Positions 1 through 11,076 of a DNA stretch of 64,000 bases are shown here, one piece after another (position 1 is the stretch's first letter; each line of letters begins with the position of its first letter). This DNA comes from Takakia lepidozioides (lineage: Eukaryota > Streptophyta > Takakiopsida > Takakiales > Takakiaceae), in contig CM060733.1 of NCBI GenBank assembly GCA_030704615.1, positions 11,284,001 to 11,348,000 on the forward strand. The letters are read 5' to 3'. The position numbers were made by a program, and so were the translations under genes. The notes under the pieces were generated by a model. It was not told the DNA's origin and made no database searches. It saw only the letters and a list, made by a program, of their open reading frames with translations.

Positions 1-2828
1 ACGCATCAAGCCCGTGAAAGTCGGAGCAGGAGTTCGGGCACCACCTCTGGATATAGATGAAGTGCACTTCTCGAAATTAGTTGCCCTGATCGCTGTACAT
101 TTCACACGAGACCCGACACTTGTGCGTTCTATGTGCCAAACGTGGTCGGGGCATGCGGACTCAAGCACATCAAGGGGGTTGTTTCTCTCCTGCACCATTT
201 CAGTGGCACGGTTTGATGCTGGAGCTTGCCGTCGTGTTGGAGGTTCCTCCACAATGGAGGTTCCGGACATGGAGCTGTCATGCAGGGGAACACGAGGCTT
301 CGAGAAGTTATCACGGTCTGCCCTGTGGGAATCTGAATCCGAACCAGGTGGAGTGTTCAATTTCCTCTTACAGGAGCCGAATCTCTCCTCCCCTTCAAGA
401 TGTGGAACTCTAGAAACAAGTGGCGTTCCCTGGGCATACATGCTCACCGCCCGTGCTATCTTGATTGGATCCCCAGATCTGTTTGCAGCACGCAACATCA
501 ACTCCCATTTGTCCGGACCCTTGCCACCAACCCCACCTCGTAAGAAATCACGGTATCGGGTTTGTTGTTGCAAGGCACGTATCAAATCATCTGTTGTTGC
601 CACATACAAATCCCGACCTCGTTTCCCAGACTGCTGCAACCATGCATTGTGCACAGTTTCTGCCAAATTGCAAGATGGCATGTCCGCCATTTCCTCAATG
701 GACATGTTCTGCAAAGAGGATAACCACACTTCAGAACAGTGCACAGGAAACAACATAAAGAAAGCAATGAGTCAAAAATATGGAAAGCAAATGTATGAAT
801 AAAGCATGAAATAGAAGCCTCGTACCATTGTCATGGCTGCTCCCCACTGTCTATACCGGAAGTGCCAAAACGCCAGCCAATCTTCCAATGCTCTCATACT
901 CTCAAGTGATGCAGCTCCAGAAGAGAACCACCAGGCACGAATTGTCTGGAACAAAGTGTCCGCCTCCTTCATTGTTCTAGCATCTTTGTACTCTTTGCAC
1001 AATTTACGGTGCTGAGTCTGCATCTCTGGTTTGATGTCCGACTTTGTATGTTTTTCCAGAGATTGTGTCCAATGGAATAGACATGTACGCTCTCTTCCTG
1101 GCATAGGCACTTTTGGGTCGCCCGATCCGAAGACAATACGAATAGCATTGAAATTTGCTTGAGCACTATCCGCCATGAAACCTGCGAAATTTGGAGATGG
1201 CAGCCCATGACACGTATCAGGGAATTCCACATGAGCTTCTGGGATTCCGTATCCTCGGATTGCATGTCACAAACTGCAATTGTCATAACTCGTTGGTACA
1301 CTGGATCGTAGACATGACAAGCCATTGTCGTCCAATCCTTCACTCGTTTCACATGATCAAACATAAGAAAACAGTTCTGCAAGTCCCCAGTCTTCTGCAT
1401 CCGCTTCACGAGGCTAACCCCACTGCCCTCCCCAACAGTCGACATTTTGAAAAGAAAAACTTTGATGGCACCTTGACCTGGGAATACATTGTCCTGGATG
1501 TAATCGTACTTGCTCACTCGTTTCAATTCCAAAATATTGTCTATGTAGCCTCTGATCCCAGAGCCCATTCTCAATGCATTGATCTGATGCCGAATGTTAG
1601 GTGAACTTAAAGTGGAGAAATGATCCATGACCAGGTCCAATGCTGCACCGTCAAGTTTAGTCCCCACAGAATCTCCTTCACTCAAAATATGGCTTTCCAA
1701 GAAGGACTTGCTTGCGCCAAGAGCAATTGCAGATGTTGTTGCGGATGGGTTTCTCCCGAACTCCTGTTTGATCAACCTCGATACTGTCTCAACACTCTCC
1801 CTGTAATCCCCCTTCGAGACAGGATGGTTATGGAATCCAAAATGCACACAAGCTCTCGTCATTGTATTCAAACGGTGGACAACATAGTACATTCTTGCTC
1901 CGCAGAGCGCCAAGCAGGATGGCACAAGTTTGCAGAATTTGCAGACGAAAGTGTTTGCCGGTGGAGGGGCAGTCCCAGGCTGAAATGGATTTTCCGCCAG
2001 ACCCTCCCATTCGCTTTGATTATGAACCCCAGACTGAAGAAAGTGTCTGCAATTCAAATTATCACACCTAAGGTGTCCATTGCAAACTGTCCTCCTGAAA
2101 ACAAGCTTGTCATCATTCTGAATATTGGATGTTTTTGTTCTGCACCACGGGTGCCCGTCGTGTTTCTTGTCCATTCCATGCATCATGATTGTTACACCTC
2201 CAACTCGCGGAGGAGGAGGCAGCTCGAATAGGATATCGCCATCAAAAGTCTCCGGCAAGAACTTCACAGGCACCTGCTTCAAAGATTCCCAATCAATTCC
2301 CCGCAACTCACTTTTGAATCCAGCCATTCCTCCCATCGCCCGCAATTTTGGAATGACACTACAAATCTCTTCTTCATCAGCTTCTGCAACCACAGTAGGA
2401 AGGACTGGATTTGGAATTTCACTTATGTCATCATCGGAAGAATCCGAAAGCTCAACGATTGGAGTGGAGGAAGTCTGTTCTTTTTTCACCACCACCTCCC
2501 TCTTGTCTTCAACGACCGAAGCAGCAGTCCCGGGCGTCACATATGACCCAAGGGACTTTCGCCGAGGCTCTCCAAGTACTCTGTATCGACCAGGACGCAC
2601 TCTCCACTGGCTGATATGAGCCGTCTCATCACGGTTTTGGAAAGAATATTTCACCAACTTCCCTTTCAGATCGTAAACCTCTTTCTCCAAAAAGATGGAG
2701 CCATTCTGCAGCTGAAAACGGGTAGCCAAGACATGTTCCAGAACAATTGCAAATCCATTGTCAAGGACTTCCTGGGAGAACGGCACTGGTTTGTCGTCTG
2801 AGAAGAACTCCGCTTCAGAGGAAGCCAT
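1..2828 (-). mobile_element. Transposase-like gene with GCM/WRKY-type zinc finger, MULE-like core, decayed; 3' end outside window
   Basis: The long reading frame starts at the ATG ending at 2828. Residues about 215-330 carry spaced Cys and His residues (for example CNGHLRCDNLNCRHF, CKFCKLVPSC, FHNHPV), the pattern of GCM1/WRKY-like zinc fingers found at the N-terminus of plant MULE-type transposases. Further on are an acidic stretch (TIAVCDMQSEDTE) and FMADSAQANFNA with a later CLFHW, resembling the second Asp and the C..H part of a MULE DDE domain. The frame breaks near 1205-1240, where the conserved text continues in the next frame (772-1230), so this copy is damaged. A GT-AG intron (about 709-826) leads to a last exon that runs off the left edge. 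The family call rests on motifs only. It could be a domesticated FAR1-like gene, but the frameshift argues for a dead transposon. Confidence 0.55.
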
Positions 2829-3681
2829 CTTCCTTCCTCGAGTATGTTTGTACCTTGCTATCGCAGATCTAGTGTAAATCGGTTTACTGCTGTCTCCAGA
2901 ACACAGTTGAAGAATGAGCAGAGAATATGGCGGAGGAAGCTCAGATAACGACTGTGCATATTATGTTATTCTTTCCAGATATGCAGCCGTCCATTTTAAT
3001 TACTTTTCTTGTGGGCCCAGTGGTCAGAGTATCCCTAGGGGCAGTGTCGGCAACTGTTAAACCGTTAATCAGAACCTCATCAATAAACCCAATAACAAAG
3101 CCGACTTCCTGGAAGCATGCCACAGGATCTGAGAATGGGATTGCAGATTAAGTAAATGTATCTATATACTACTACCAATGATCATGCGCACCTGGAAAGT
3201 TCCAAATGTGAAACGAATGTGGGGTTTGGCTAACAAGGATGACCGTGTATGATATTCCAAAATTTGTCATCAAACTCTCGTTCATTTATATTTATTTGTT
3301 TAAGACTGCGCATCAATTTCTGGGATTCGCTGTTATTTTTAAATATTGAACCCGTTCTAATAAAGAACACGCCGTTTTTTTGGGCGGCACACGTCAGACA
3401 TCCATAACTGAATACGAACAGCTGTACACCAATTGCTGGCATGTGCACTAATAAGGAAACGACTATGTGTAACGGTCACGCGGGAGGGAATCCGATGCTT
3501 CTAGAGACACGCAAGAACGCAGGCAATCCCGCAAGAAATCGGGAGTCACTGCGTTTTTCTACTTTTCGCGCTTAGAGGGAGAGTGGTAGTCAAGCTGGAG
3601 AGGGTTCCTTCTAGAATACGAAAGAGAAGAAAGTCTCTTTATTTTACTTCCCTTAGAGAGAGACGCAGAGCAAGAGAGAAA
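2829..3681. other. Divergent intergenic region between transposase-like and ParB-methyltransferase-like genes
   Basis: About 850 bases separate the two outward-facing start codons. I see no coding region in it. It is A/T-rich around 3240-3400 and would have to contain the promoters of both genes. No terminal inverted repeat or obvious TATA pair could be assigned with confidence. Confidence 0.4.
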
Positions 3682-4063
3682 ATGACGAGGCGTCGTTTGT
3701 TGGAGAACACAGGGCCAAGGCAGCAGGTGAACGCGGAGACTGATTCACAAGAGCAGACGGAGACTGAGGCAGCGGCTGCGACACAGTCGGCGATAAGAGT
3801 GCGCCAGCCTGTGGAGGCAGAGATGATTCGCAGGGACACTGAAGAAGGTGGAAGCACGCGGAACGCCGAACCTGGAGAAGGTCAAGAAACCCTTGCGCAG
3901 ACAGAAACTCCAGCAGATGTGAGAGGGAAGAGGAAAGCTGCAGAAGGGGATCAAATTTCAAAACCTAAGAAGGTGCCAGTAAGTTTTATCATATAGTCTG
4001 TCTGATTGCCTTTCAAGGAGTCCTTCCTCTTCCCTTCTTTAGCAGGAACTACTGAATTGCGAG

Positions 4064-4379
4064 CGTCGTTAACGCCATTCGATTCTCCTCATGAGATTTA
4101 TGTACCTATGTGTTTGAAGAGAGAGTCTGCACTTACTATTCTCCCTAAACTACACTGAATGTCGTTGCCGCCAATCAGTTGCACATGTATGTCATTACAC
4201 AACACCGATCCGGCAGGTCGTTATCTTTTGTGATTGTCGTTAACGCCGTTCGCTATCGCTCTCGCTTTTGTTTTGAATACGGCAGTCTCAGCTTTGCATG
4301 TGTAGATTGTGCTGAATTCTTTCACACCATTCATGGTGAGTTTCCTTGATACAGAGTGATGGTCGTTACCGCCATTCAC
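4064..4379. repeat. Four diverged palindromic repeats in intron 1 of the ParB-methyltransferase-like gene
   Basis: Degenerate copies of the GAATGTCGT / ACGACATTC dyad lie at about 4064-4080, 4157-4177, 4232-4252 and 4356-4379. Their centres read TTAACG, TTGCCG, TTAACG and TTACCG. Spacing is roughly 75-125 bases. The last copy lies 18 bases before exon 2. They are less symmetric than the copies in the later intron. Confidence 0.7.
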
Positions 4380-6248
4380 TATTTGCAAATCACTCAGTCA
4401 GAACTGAATGGCATCGTGCAGAAAACTGTGAGGTCGAAGCCTACAGGATCAGAGGGGAAAGGATCTGGAGATGGGGACGAGTCCGCAAAAAGCTCAGAGA
4501 ATACAGATGAAGCAGATGAATCCGAAGTGCACTACCTTGACAAGGTGAAAGAACTCATGTCATTCCAGAAGGTAAACTCTCAGGAGGTTATAAGGGACAT
4601 GCTCGTATCTGGAGGGCGTCTGGACATACCTCTGTGCCGGATGATATCAATGCCTGTTGTGCGTCCACCTCTTTCCCATGACATAACAAAATTGGAGAGT
4701 GATTTTGTGCATGGATATAGACTTGGTGCACAAGTTTTTTATGTGTCACTGACGGATATAAATGGGAAAAGCACATTAGTGTCTCCAGAGATCAGTGATA
4801 ACTGGGATGAGTGCTGGAAAGATGCCAATGAGGAGTTCGAGCTGGGCCTCATGATGGGAAAGAACACCCAGCAATTCTGCAACCACATGTTCTACGTCTG
4901 GGACGGCAACCACCGATTGCTGGCATGGATGGGATACATTCAGAAACACCATTCGAAAGACAAAGACAAGCATGTTGCTGTGGAGGCAATGGTTTTGGAT
5001 CCAGGAAACGACATCGCTAGGCTTCTTACAGCTATGCACGACGTGAACAAGTAAGTCATCCAGGAGATTTCATTCCCTCTGTAGTGTCTTGTTAATCCTC
5101 AAAAAACAGTGTTAAGGAATGCAATGTTTCCAATGTTTTTGCAGATCGACAGAGAAATCGCATGTGACAACAAGCTTGGTTCACACACTATTCCGAATTC
5201 AGAGGATTGGTCTGATGAAGCTGGATGATTTTCGGACAGTACTACCACCCAATATCATCAAGAAGTGCGAAACAGGAAGAGCTGCAGGCACTTGGTATTC
5301 TTTGACACGAGAGGCGTTTCTGGAGTACATGTATGCGGTAAGCCCGAGTCTGTAATCTGTTTACTTTTCGAATACATGTTTGTAGTCCCTTCGGAGCTAA
5401 TCACTACTTGAATGAATGCAGCAAGAACTGGCAGAGGCAGCTGAGAAGGGAAAATCCGAATATTTACACGCACACCAGAAGAACTAAGGACATCAAAGGG
5501 TGTGGAAGCTGCAATAAAGAAGGAGTTTGAAATGCGAAGAACCAAATTGATGTCAGCCTTCGGAAAGCAGCTTAGAATAGTAGATCCTGGACTTGGTCCT
5601 GAGTTCCTTCAGCAGATCAAAACACACTATGACAAGCATGTGCATCCGGAGATGCAGCAGGAGAAATTGCACCGGCTGGCCATATCGATGGTCGACCCAC
5701 AAACAAAAATAAGGTGGCTGGAGATATGGAACTCAGATCAAACAGTAAAGGACTTGAATCAGTTCCCAAAGAGCACCATACAGCCTGGCACAAAGGTGGA
5801 AGGAATCAGTGATTTGGTGTTTGATAACTGGCTCCACAAGGCTACATTTTGGAGTCAGGTGTGTATTCGAACATGCTGTTTCTTCTCTTCAAGTATGTGA
5901 TGTGTATCTTTTTTGCAATTCTGACAAATATACTATTTGCAGCTCGAAAAGCGCGCCGTCATTGTGCTGGATCAGACTTTGAAGGACCTGAACATTGCGA
6001 TTGTTTCCCCTCCCCAAATGTCATTGGAGGCATACATAAGGAAGTGGAGAGGTCTCACCTGGAGATACTGTTTTTTCCGGGAGTTCTCCAAAGATGGTAA
6101 CATTTTACGGTCCAACGACTTTGACAGTCAGGTTGGAGGAGAGTGGGCCATGATGCGAGTTGTGTACAGGTGCAATGTCATACTTGAAACTCTACTGTTT
6201 TTTGGGAAAAAATGTGGCTTCATATGGATTGCAATCTTAGATCCAGAT

Positions 6249-6965
6249 TGAATGTCGTTGACGACATTCACTTCTTTGTCTAAGTCATTCTTAAGCGAGT
6301 ATATGAATTCACCTGGTTAGGATCTAAGGGTGCAATTATATTGTCCCTGATTAGAATTGATAATGTCCTTGAATGGCGTTGACGACATTCACATACGGAG
6401 TTGTTGAGAGGTCCTCAGAGTTATTTAAATTTTTGTAATGTCCATAGAGGTTACAGTGAGGGTTCCTCACTTCATTTTGCTGAATGTCAATGCAGACATT
6501 CAGTTGTTCTGCATTGTTTTTGCCTCTTGCGATGAATGTGGAGGCTTTTTTTTTAAGAAATCCAAAGTGAATGTCGTTGACGACATTCACAGCTGTGTCT
6601 GTATTATTCAACAGCGACAAATTCAATTTACATGGATTGGGGAGCTAAGTAATTGGTTTCTTTTTTGTATTTTTGTGAATGGCGTTGACGCCATTCACAT
6701 ACAGTGATGTTGTGAGGTCCTCAGTGATAGGTTCGTTATGAATGTGCATTGAGTTTGCCTGGAGGGTTCCTTACTCAATTTTTTGATTTCCATCCTGTGA
6801 TTTTGCTTCATTTAAGTAATAATTTGGCTTCATTAGTGAATGTCGTTGACGACATTCACTTCTATGTCTGTGTCATTTCTAAACGATAATTTGCATTCAC
6901 CTGGATTAGGGTGTATTTACAGTGTCATTGAATGGAATGTTCTGAATGGCGTTGACGACATTCAT
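6249..6965. repeat. Array of seven palindromes within about 300-bp higher-order repeats, in the intron at 6170-7105
   Basis: Dyads of the form GTGAATGTCGT-TG-ACGACATTCAC occur at 6249-6270, 6370-6391, 6480-6502, 6567-6590, 6675-6698, 6836-6859 and 6942-6965. The copies at 6249, 6567 and 6836 are perfect, with 10-11 base arms. The copy at 6675 is perfect with a paired change in both arms (GGCGT / ACGCC). The copy at 6480 has matching nine-base arms around a different centre. Text between palindromes also recurs (for example gaggtcctcag, and cacttctntgtctgtgtcatt), giving higher-order units starting near 6249, 6567 and 6836. Confidence 0.85.
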
Positions 6966-9239
6966 ATCTGGAGCAGTAGTGTGGTCCTGAAAGGTCCTTG
7001 GAGCAGTTCTCAGAGCCATTTCAATCTATGTTTTATTCTTTCTGTTCTACTTGCATCTTACTCACTGAGCGCTTTTGTGGGTTGGGATTTATCTCCTTTT
7101 TTCAGGTACACGAAATATGTGCTTATGGGAAGGAAATCACCTGAGCGGAATTCCCGACTATCTTGACATGTGGTCGGACCCTGCAAACGATCCAACCATG
7201 TATACTGCAGTTCTCACTTCAGAGACTGTGGGTGGTACCTTGACTGCCCACCTGAGCACACGACCTTTCAAGAACAGCATATGAAATACTTGAACAATAA
7301 CGCTGAGATGCTGGCGCCTTTGACTGACGAAGAGTATCAACGAAACATAGCAACATTGGCTGCCAAGGAGCCTGATGCTCAGGGAACGCCGCAGAAGGGA
7401 AAGAAGGCGGGCCGCAAACCAAAAGACAAGGCTGTTGATGTCATAGCCATCTCACCAGCAAAGCCAAAGGACAAAGACAAGTCCAAAGAGAAGGAAAATG
7501 ACAAGGGACCCTTCCCGTTCTGATTCAGCAGGAGAGATGAAAATTGTTAATGAGGGTTGGCTTTCGATGATGCAGAGTCGAAAGAGATGATACACTGGGG
7601 TGCGATCCCCTACCTGGGACAATATAATCTCATTCCTCAATCTGGTGAGAATTCCAGTTTCTTTCCTTTTTCTCTGAAAGTTTCGTTGGCAGTATTTCAG
7701 TCTCGTTCTTTGAAAACAATCTTGCCATCGTTCTTATAAAAAACATGTCTGTTGCAGGTGAGCACAGGTCCCACCTTTGTGTGCGGTGTGCAGAAAACTT
7801 ATGCGGCCGACATTGTCATTCTCGACATCCCGGATGGCCAGGCTGTGCCAGAAGTTCTTCCAAAGGGCAAGACGCCAGGCTGGAACAAATTCGAGGACAA
7901 CTACTGGAGTTGGGTGTTCGGGTTCTGTAACAATTTCCTCTCTGATGCAGGGACACTTCTGCTTTTTCAGTCATGTGACAATGATAGTCGTCGGGCATTG
8001 GCATCATACCTCAAGTCTTCAGGGTTTGAAGTTTTGCGCACATGGAATTGTGTGAACAGCCTATACCTTGTGAAAGGGGGTTTCCCTGGTCAGCTGGTAT
8101 GCCGTCTCCCTTCTGCTTGTGCTTTGATCATGAGTTTCAATTTTCTCTGCAGCTCCACTCTAGTAGAATGTTTTATGATCGACATCGATCATCACCGATT
8201 CATGATTTTTTTTTGTCAGAGTTCTGAATAGCCGATGTACACACTTCCACTATAGATTGTGTTTACCACACTAGCCTGCTATTTTTGCCAGACGAGGATG
8301 TTCGAGGCGATCTGCCTGCGGAGGATTCGCACATCAAAGACACCATCCTCCATCCGCAGCTTTGAGATTTCTGACCAGGGTTGTTTCGTCAACCCCCCCT
8401 ATGAGCCCCATGTCGATGACATTTTGTACAACTTCATGCAGTCCAGTCAGACTCTGAAGAGACCAGATGGCACTCCCTGGAGAGGTGCAAAGGAAAAGTC
8501 ACCAGCATTCATGCAAATACTGCTGGAGTCATGCAGCCACCGCTCTGCACGGGTGGTCGATCTTTCTATGTCCACAGGTTCGTTTTTTCCCTTCCGAATT
8601 GGTTTCCTTTCAACAGTTTCATCTGCTTAAATCCCCCCCTCCAAACTGTTCATGTTCTCCTGTCTGGTGCAGGAGCAACTTACCACGCATGCAAGGCAGG
8701 CGGAAGAAGCCTTTTTGGCATGGAGGGTGATTCTGACCTCTACAACACCGTGCTCCTCCCCCTTTTGTCTGGCTCCACTTCAGGCACACAGACTGATCGG
8801 ATTCAAATTCGAAATGATGACGATCCCGAAGATAAGCAGGTCGACAACGACTTTTCATGTGAGTAAGTGCTAAACCCTCTTTGGGAGTCATACTCAATTT
8901 CTCGATAACATCAAAGTTACAGTACTAACTTTTTCAGGCTGTCTTTCAGGAAAGGCAGCGGTGGATCTTCAGGAGATACAGTCATTTCTGGCGAGTCTGT
9001 TTTCGACAGCCCCCTTTCCAGTTTTCTGCTTCCTGTTTATGCCGAAGCAATGGCACTTCACGCGGCCGAGTCCCTATCCCCTGACTTTTTAGTGGCCAGC
9101 CGTAGGTGTATCCAGCGTGGATCCGGTGTTCTAAAATACTTAGACTTAGATGCAGAGGAAGAGGGGATACATTGTACTGACTCTGAGTCAGACTGAACTG
9201 TATTCTTTTAATATTCATTTTCATATTATCTGGAAAACG

Positions 9240-9690
9240 TTGAATCCCTTTCCTCCACCGTAGTTGTTCCTTTAGAACAAATAATAATCACAGAATCAAC
9301 TTTCATTTAAATTGCTATATGTATGAATCCATCTCACAAACCTCCCTGACTCTTCTCATATCCATTGTGCATTCATCTACACTGTATTCATGCGTGCTCC
9401 ATTCATGAAAGCTTCCTTTGTACAACATCCATTGTACATTCATCCTCTGTACTCTTTAATCCACCCCACAAACCTTCCACACTCATTTCATATACGTTGT
9501 GCATTCGTCAAAAGATTTGGTCATGCATCTTCCTGTCATGAATTTTTGTCATTGCTCAACATCCATTATACATTCATCCATTTTATTCTTATCCATCCGT
9601 CATTCATCCATCTACATACATTTTTCACACTCATCCATCTGTTTATCATCCAACTGTACATTCATCCATCCTTTATTCAATGCCTTTTAT
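9240..9690 (+). repeat. Degenerate CATTCATCC/CATTCATTC low-complexity tract downstream of the methyltransferase-like gene
   Basis: Short words such as cattcatcc, tacattcatcc and ttcatccat recur irregularly on a pyrimidine-rich strand. ORFs here are Phe/His/Ile-rich by-products of the repeat. No gene is supported. Confidence 0.6.
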
Positions 9691-9755
9691 TATGTCGTCC
9701 AGCTTGTTTCCGCGGTAAAGGGTGCAAATCCGCGGGAATACACTCCACTTCTTTC

Positions 9756-9876
9756 TGGGCGCGTGGTGACGCGGCCTTCACGTGTGATGACGTGTACTGA
9801 GCCCCGTGACGTGGCATTTGCGCAAGGTGACGTGGCGTGAGCGCAGTTGCGCTCACGCGCTCACGCGCTCACGTGA
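9756..9876. promoter_or_regulatory. GC-rich tract with repeated GTGACG/GACGTG words and a 24-bp inverted repeat
   Basis: GTGACG, TGACGTG and CACGTGA words occur at least six times here. An inverted repeat at 9835-9858 has 11-base arms (GCGTGAGCGCA / TGCGCTCACGC) around GT, followed by tandem CTCACGCG. TGACGT and CACGTG are cores bound by plant bZIP factors, so a promoter or LTR enhancer is possible. It immediately precedes the broken coiled-coil ORF. Confidence 0.35.
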
Positions 9877-11076
9877 CCAGGCTCACGCCGAGGCATCCCT
9901 GGTTCCCGAGGTGCAGCGTTTGTCCAGGGAAATCCCTTCTGTGCATGTAATACCCACACCTGTGACGGAGGTACCAGGGGTAGAATATAAGGACACTGCA
10001 GCATCTGTGGAGGATGAGGTGGTTCAGGAAGAGGATCTGGTGGGGCAATGGCCTGAATGGTTGGTGAAGCATCACATTATGGAAGATCAGGGGGAACAAC
10101 ACCAAGTTCACCATGATGACCCCCAGCAGGCCATGCTTATGAGTTCCATAAGCAGGACACTTAATTTGTTGGGCACCTATGTGAAATCCCATGTTCCATC
10201 TACCCAATTGGCAGCTTTGAGGGAGGAACTCAGGAGATCAATCTCAAGTTACAGCAAGAGTTGGAGGACACAAAGGCTGCCTTGTAGTTGGCTAAGGGAC
10301 ATTTGATTGAAGCAGGTCTCGAGTAGGACCAGTTGCATGAAACACATAAGCAACAGTTATACCAATTACAGGTGAAGCATGAGGGCAAGTTGCAAGAAGT
10401 GAACGTACTACATACAGAGTTGGAGGCAGTACATCAGAGGATGACCATACAATGAGCTACACTCACAACTGCTCTAGAGCAAACTGCATAAGAAGTTAAC
10501 AGGCAAGGGGAGAGATGTATGATGGCAGAAGCTGAGATAATAGAGCAAGGGAAACTCATTGTTGATTTGCAGGCTACAATCTGTCGCAATGAGAATACTT
10601 TCCAACAGTACAAACAGGTTGAGGCTGACCAGGAGAGGTACATCCTGGAGTTGCAACAAACAGTCATGGTCAATAGAAATGAACTCTCTATAGCTAACAA
10701 GGCTTGGAAGGAAGCCAATAATCTGGCTGCTACCTATGCGGGCCTGGTTGAACCTCATGCGAAGCGTATGGAGGCTTAACAGCAGCAGTTAGATGTGTAC
10801 AGATTCACGAAGGAACATACTCTCAGGCGTGCCACACAGGACTTGGTGGATAATCACCTTATGCAGGTCTAGTTAGCACAAGGGCCGGTAGAAGGCAAAG
10901 CACCAAGGAAGCTCACCCATGTTGAGATGAATGAGCTCCGATTGCAGGTGCAAAACATTGCCACAACTACTATAGACAATGTCTATAGTAGGATAGCGGA
11001 GCTACAGGAAGATGTGGAAGGCCTGCAGACTCAACTATATGACCTGAGTAGAGGGAACGTGTTACTTCAGGGGTGA
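9806..11076 (+). pseudogene. Broken coiled-coil reading frames, unknown origin
   Basis: Frames at 9806-10306 and 10519-10779, with intervening stop-containing text, are rich in Gln, Glu, Leu and Lys and read as heptad-like coiled coil (for example LQATICRNENTFQQYK, ILELQQTVMVN). At least four stop codons separate the parts (near 10304, 10325, 10779 and 10870). Such coiled-coil proteins are common as the first ORF of plant retroelements, but no enzymatic domain is visible next to it, so the assignment is open. Confidence 0.35.

Larger units (their letters stand above)
3682..9196 (+). pseudogene. ParB-like domain + permuted DNA-methyltransferase-like protein, multi-exon, with several frameshifts
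   Basis: Exon model: 3682-3978, 4398-5050, 5145-5337, 5422-5858, 5943-6169, 7106-about 7640, 7758-8096, 8292-8577, 8673-8862, 8938-9196. Exon 1 is charged and ends with a nuclear-localisation-like KRKAAEGDQISKPKK. Exon 2 holds a ParB/sulfiredoxin-like segment, with DGNHRLLAWMGY where ParB has its GxRRxxA box, followed by a strand VAVEAMVLDPG. The last four exons resemble a beta-class (permuted) DNA methyltransferase: ADIVILDIPDG in the place of the DPPY motif, then EKSPAFMQILLESC (compare QKPxxLLxxLI), then VVDLSMSTGATYHAC and RSLFGMEGD (compare LDPFxGSGTTxxAA and GIE). The order ParB then methylase is known from phage and bacterial proteins. Frame breaks occur near 5447 (one A short in a run), 7143, 7270 and 7600-7640, and possibly near 8360. 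The catalytic DPPY and the GxG motif are both degenerate. The gene lies divergent to the zinc-finger transposase. It may be transposon cargo or a captured prokaryotic/viral gene. Domain calls are from motifs without a search. Confidence 0.6.

Noticed and set aside
6249-6965. Regularly spaced palindromes suggested a CRISPR array
   Set aside because: They lie in a spliced intron of a plant gene. The text between them also repeats, spacing is uneven, and there are no cas-like genes.
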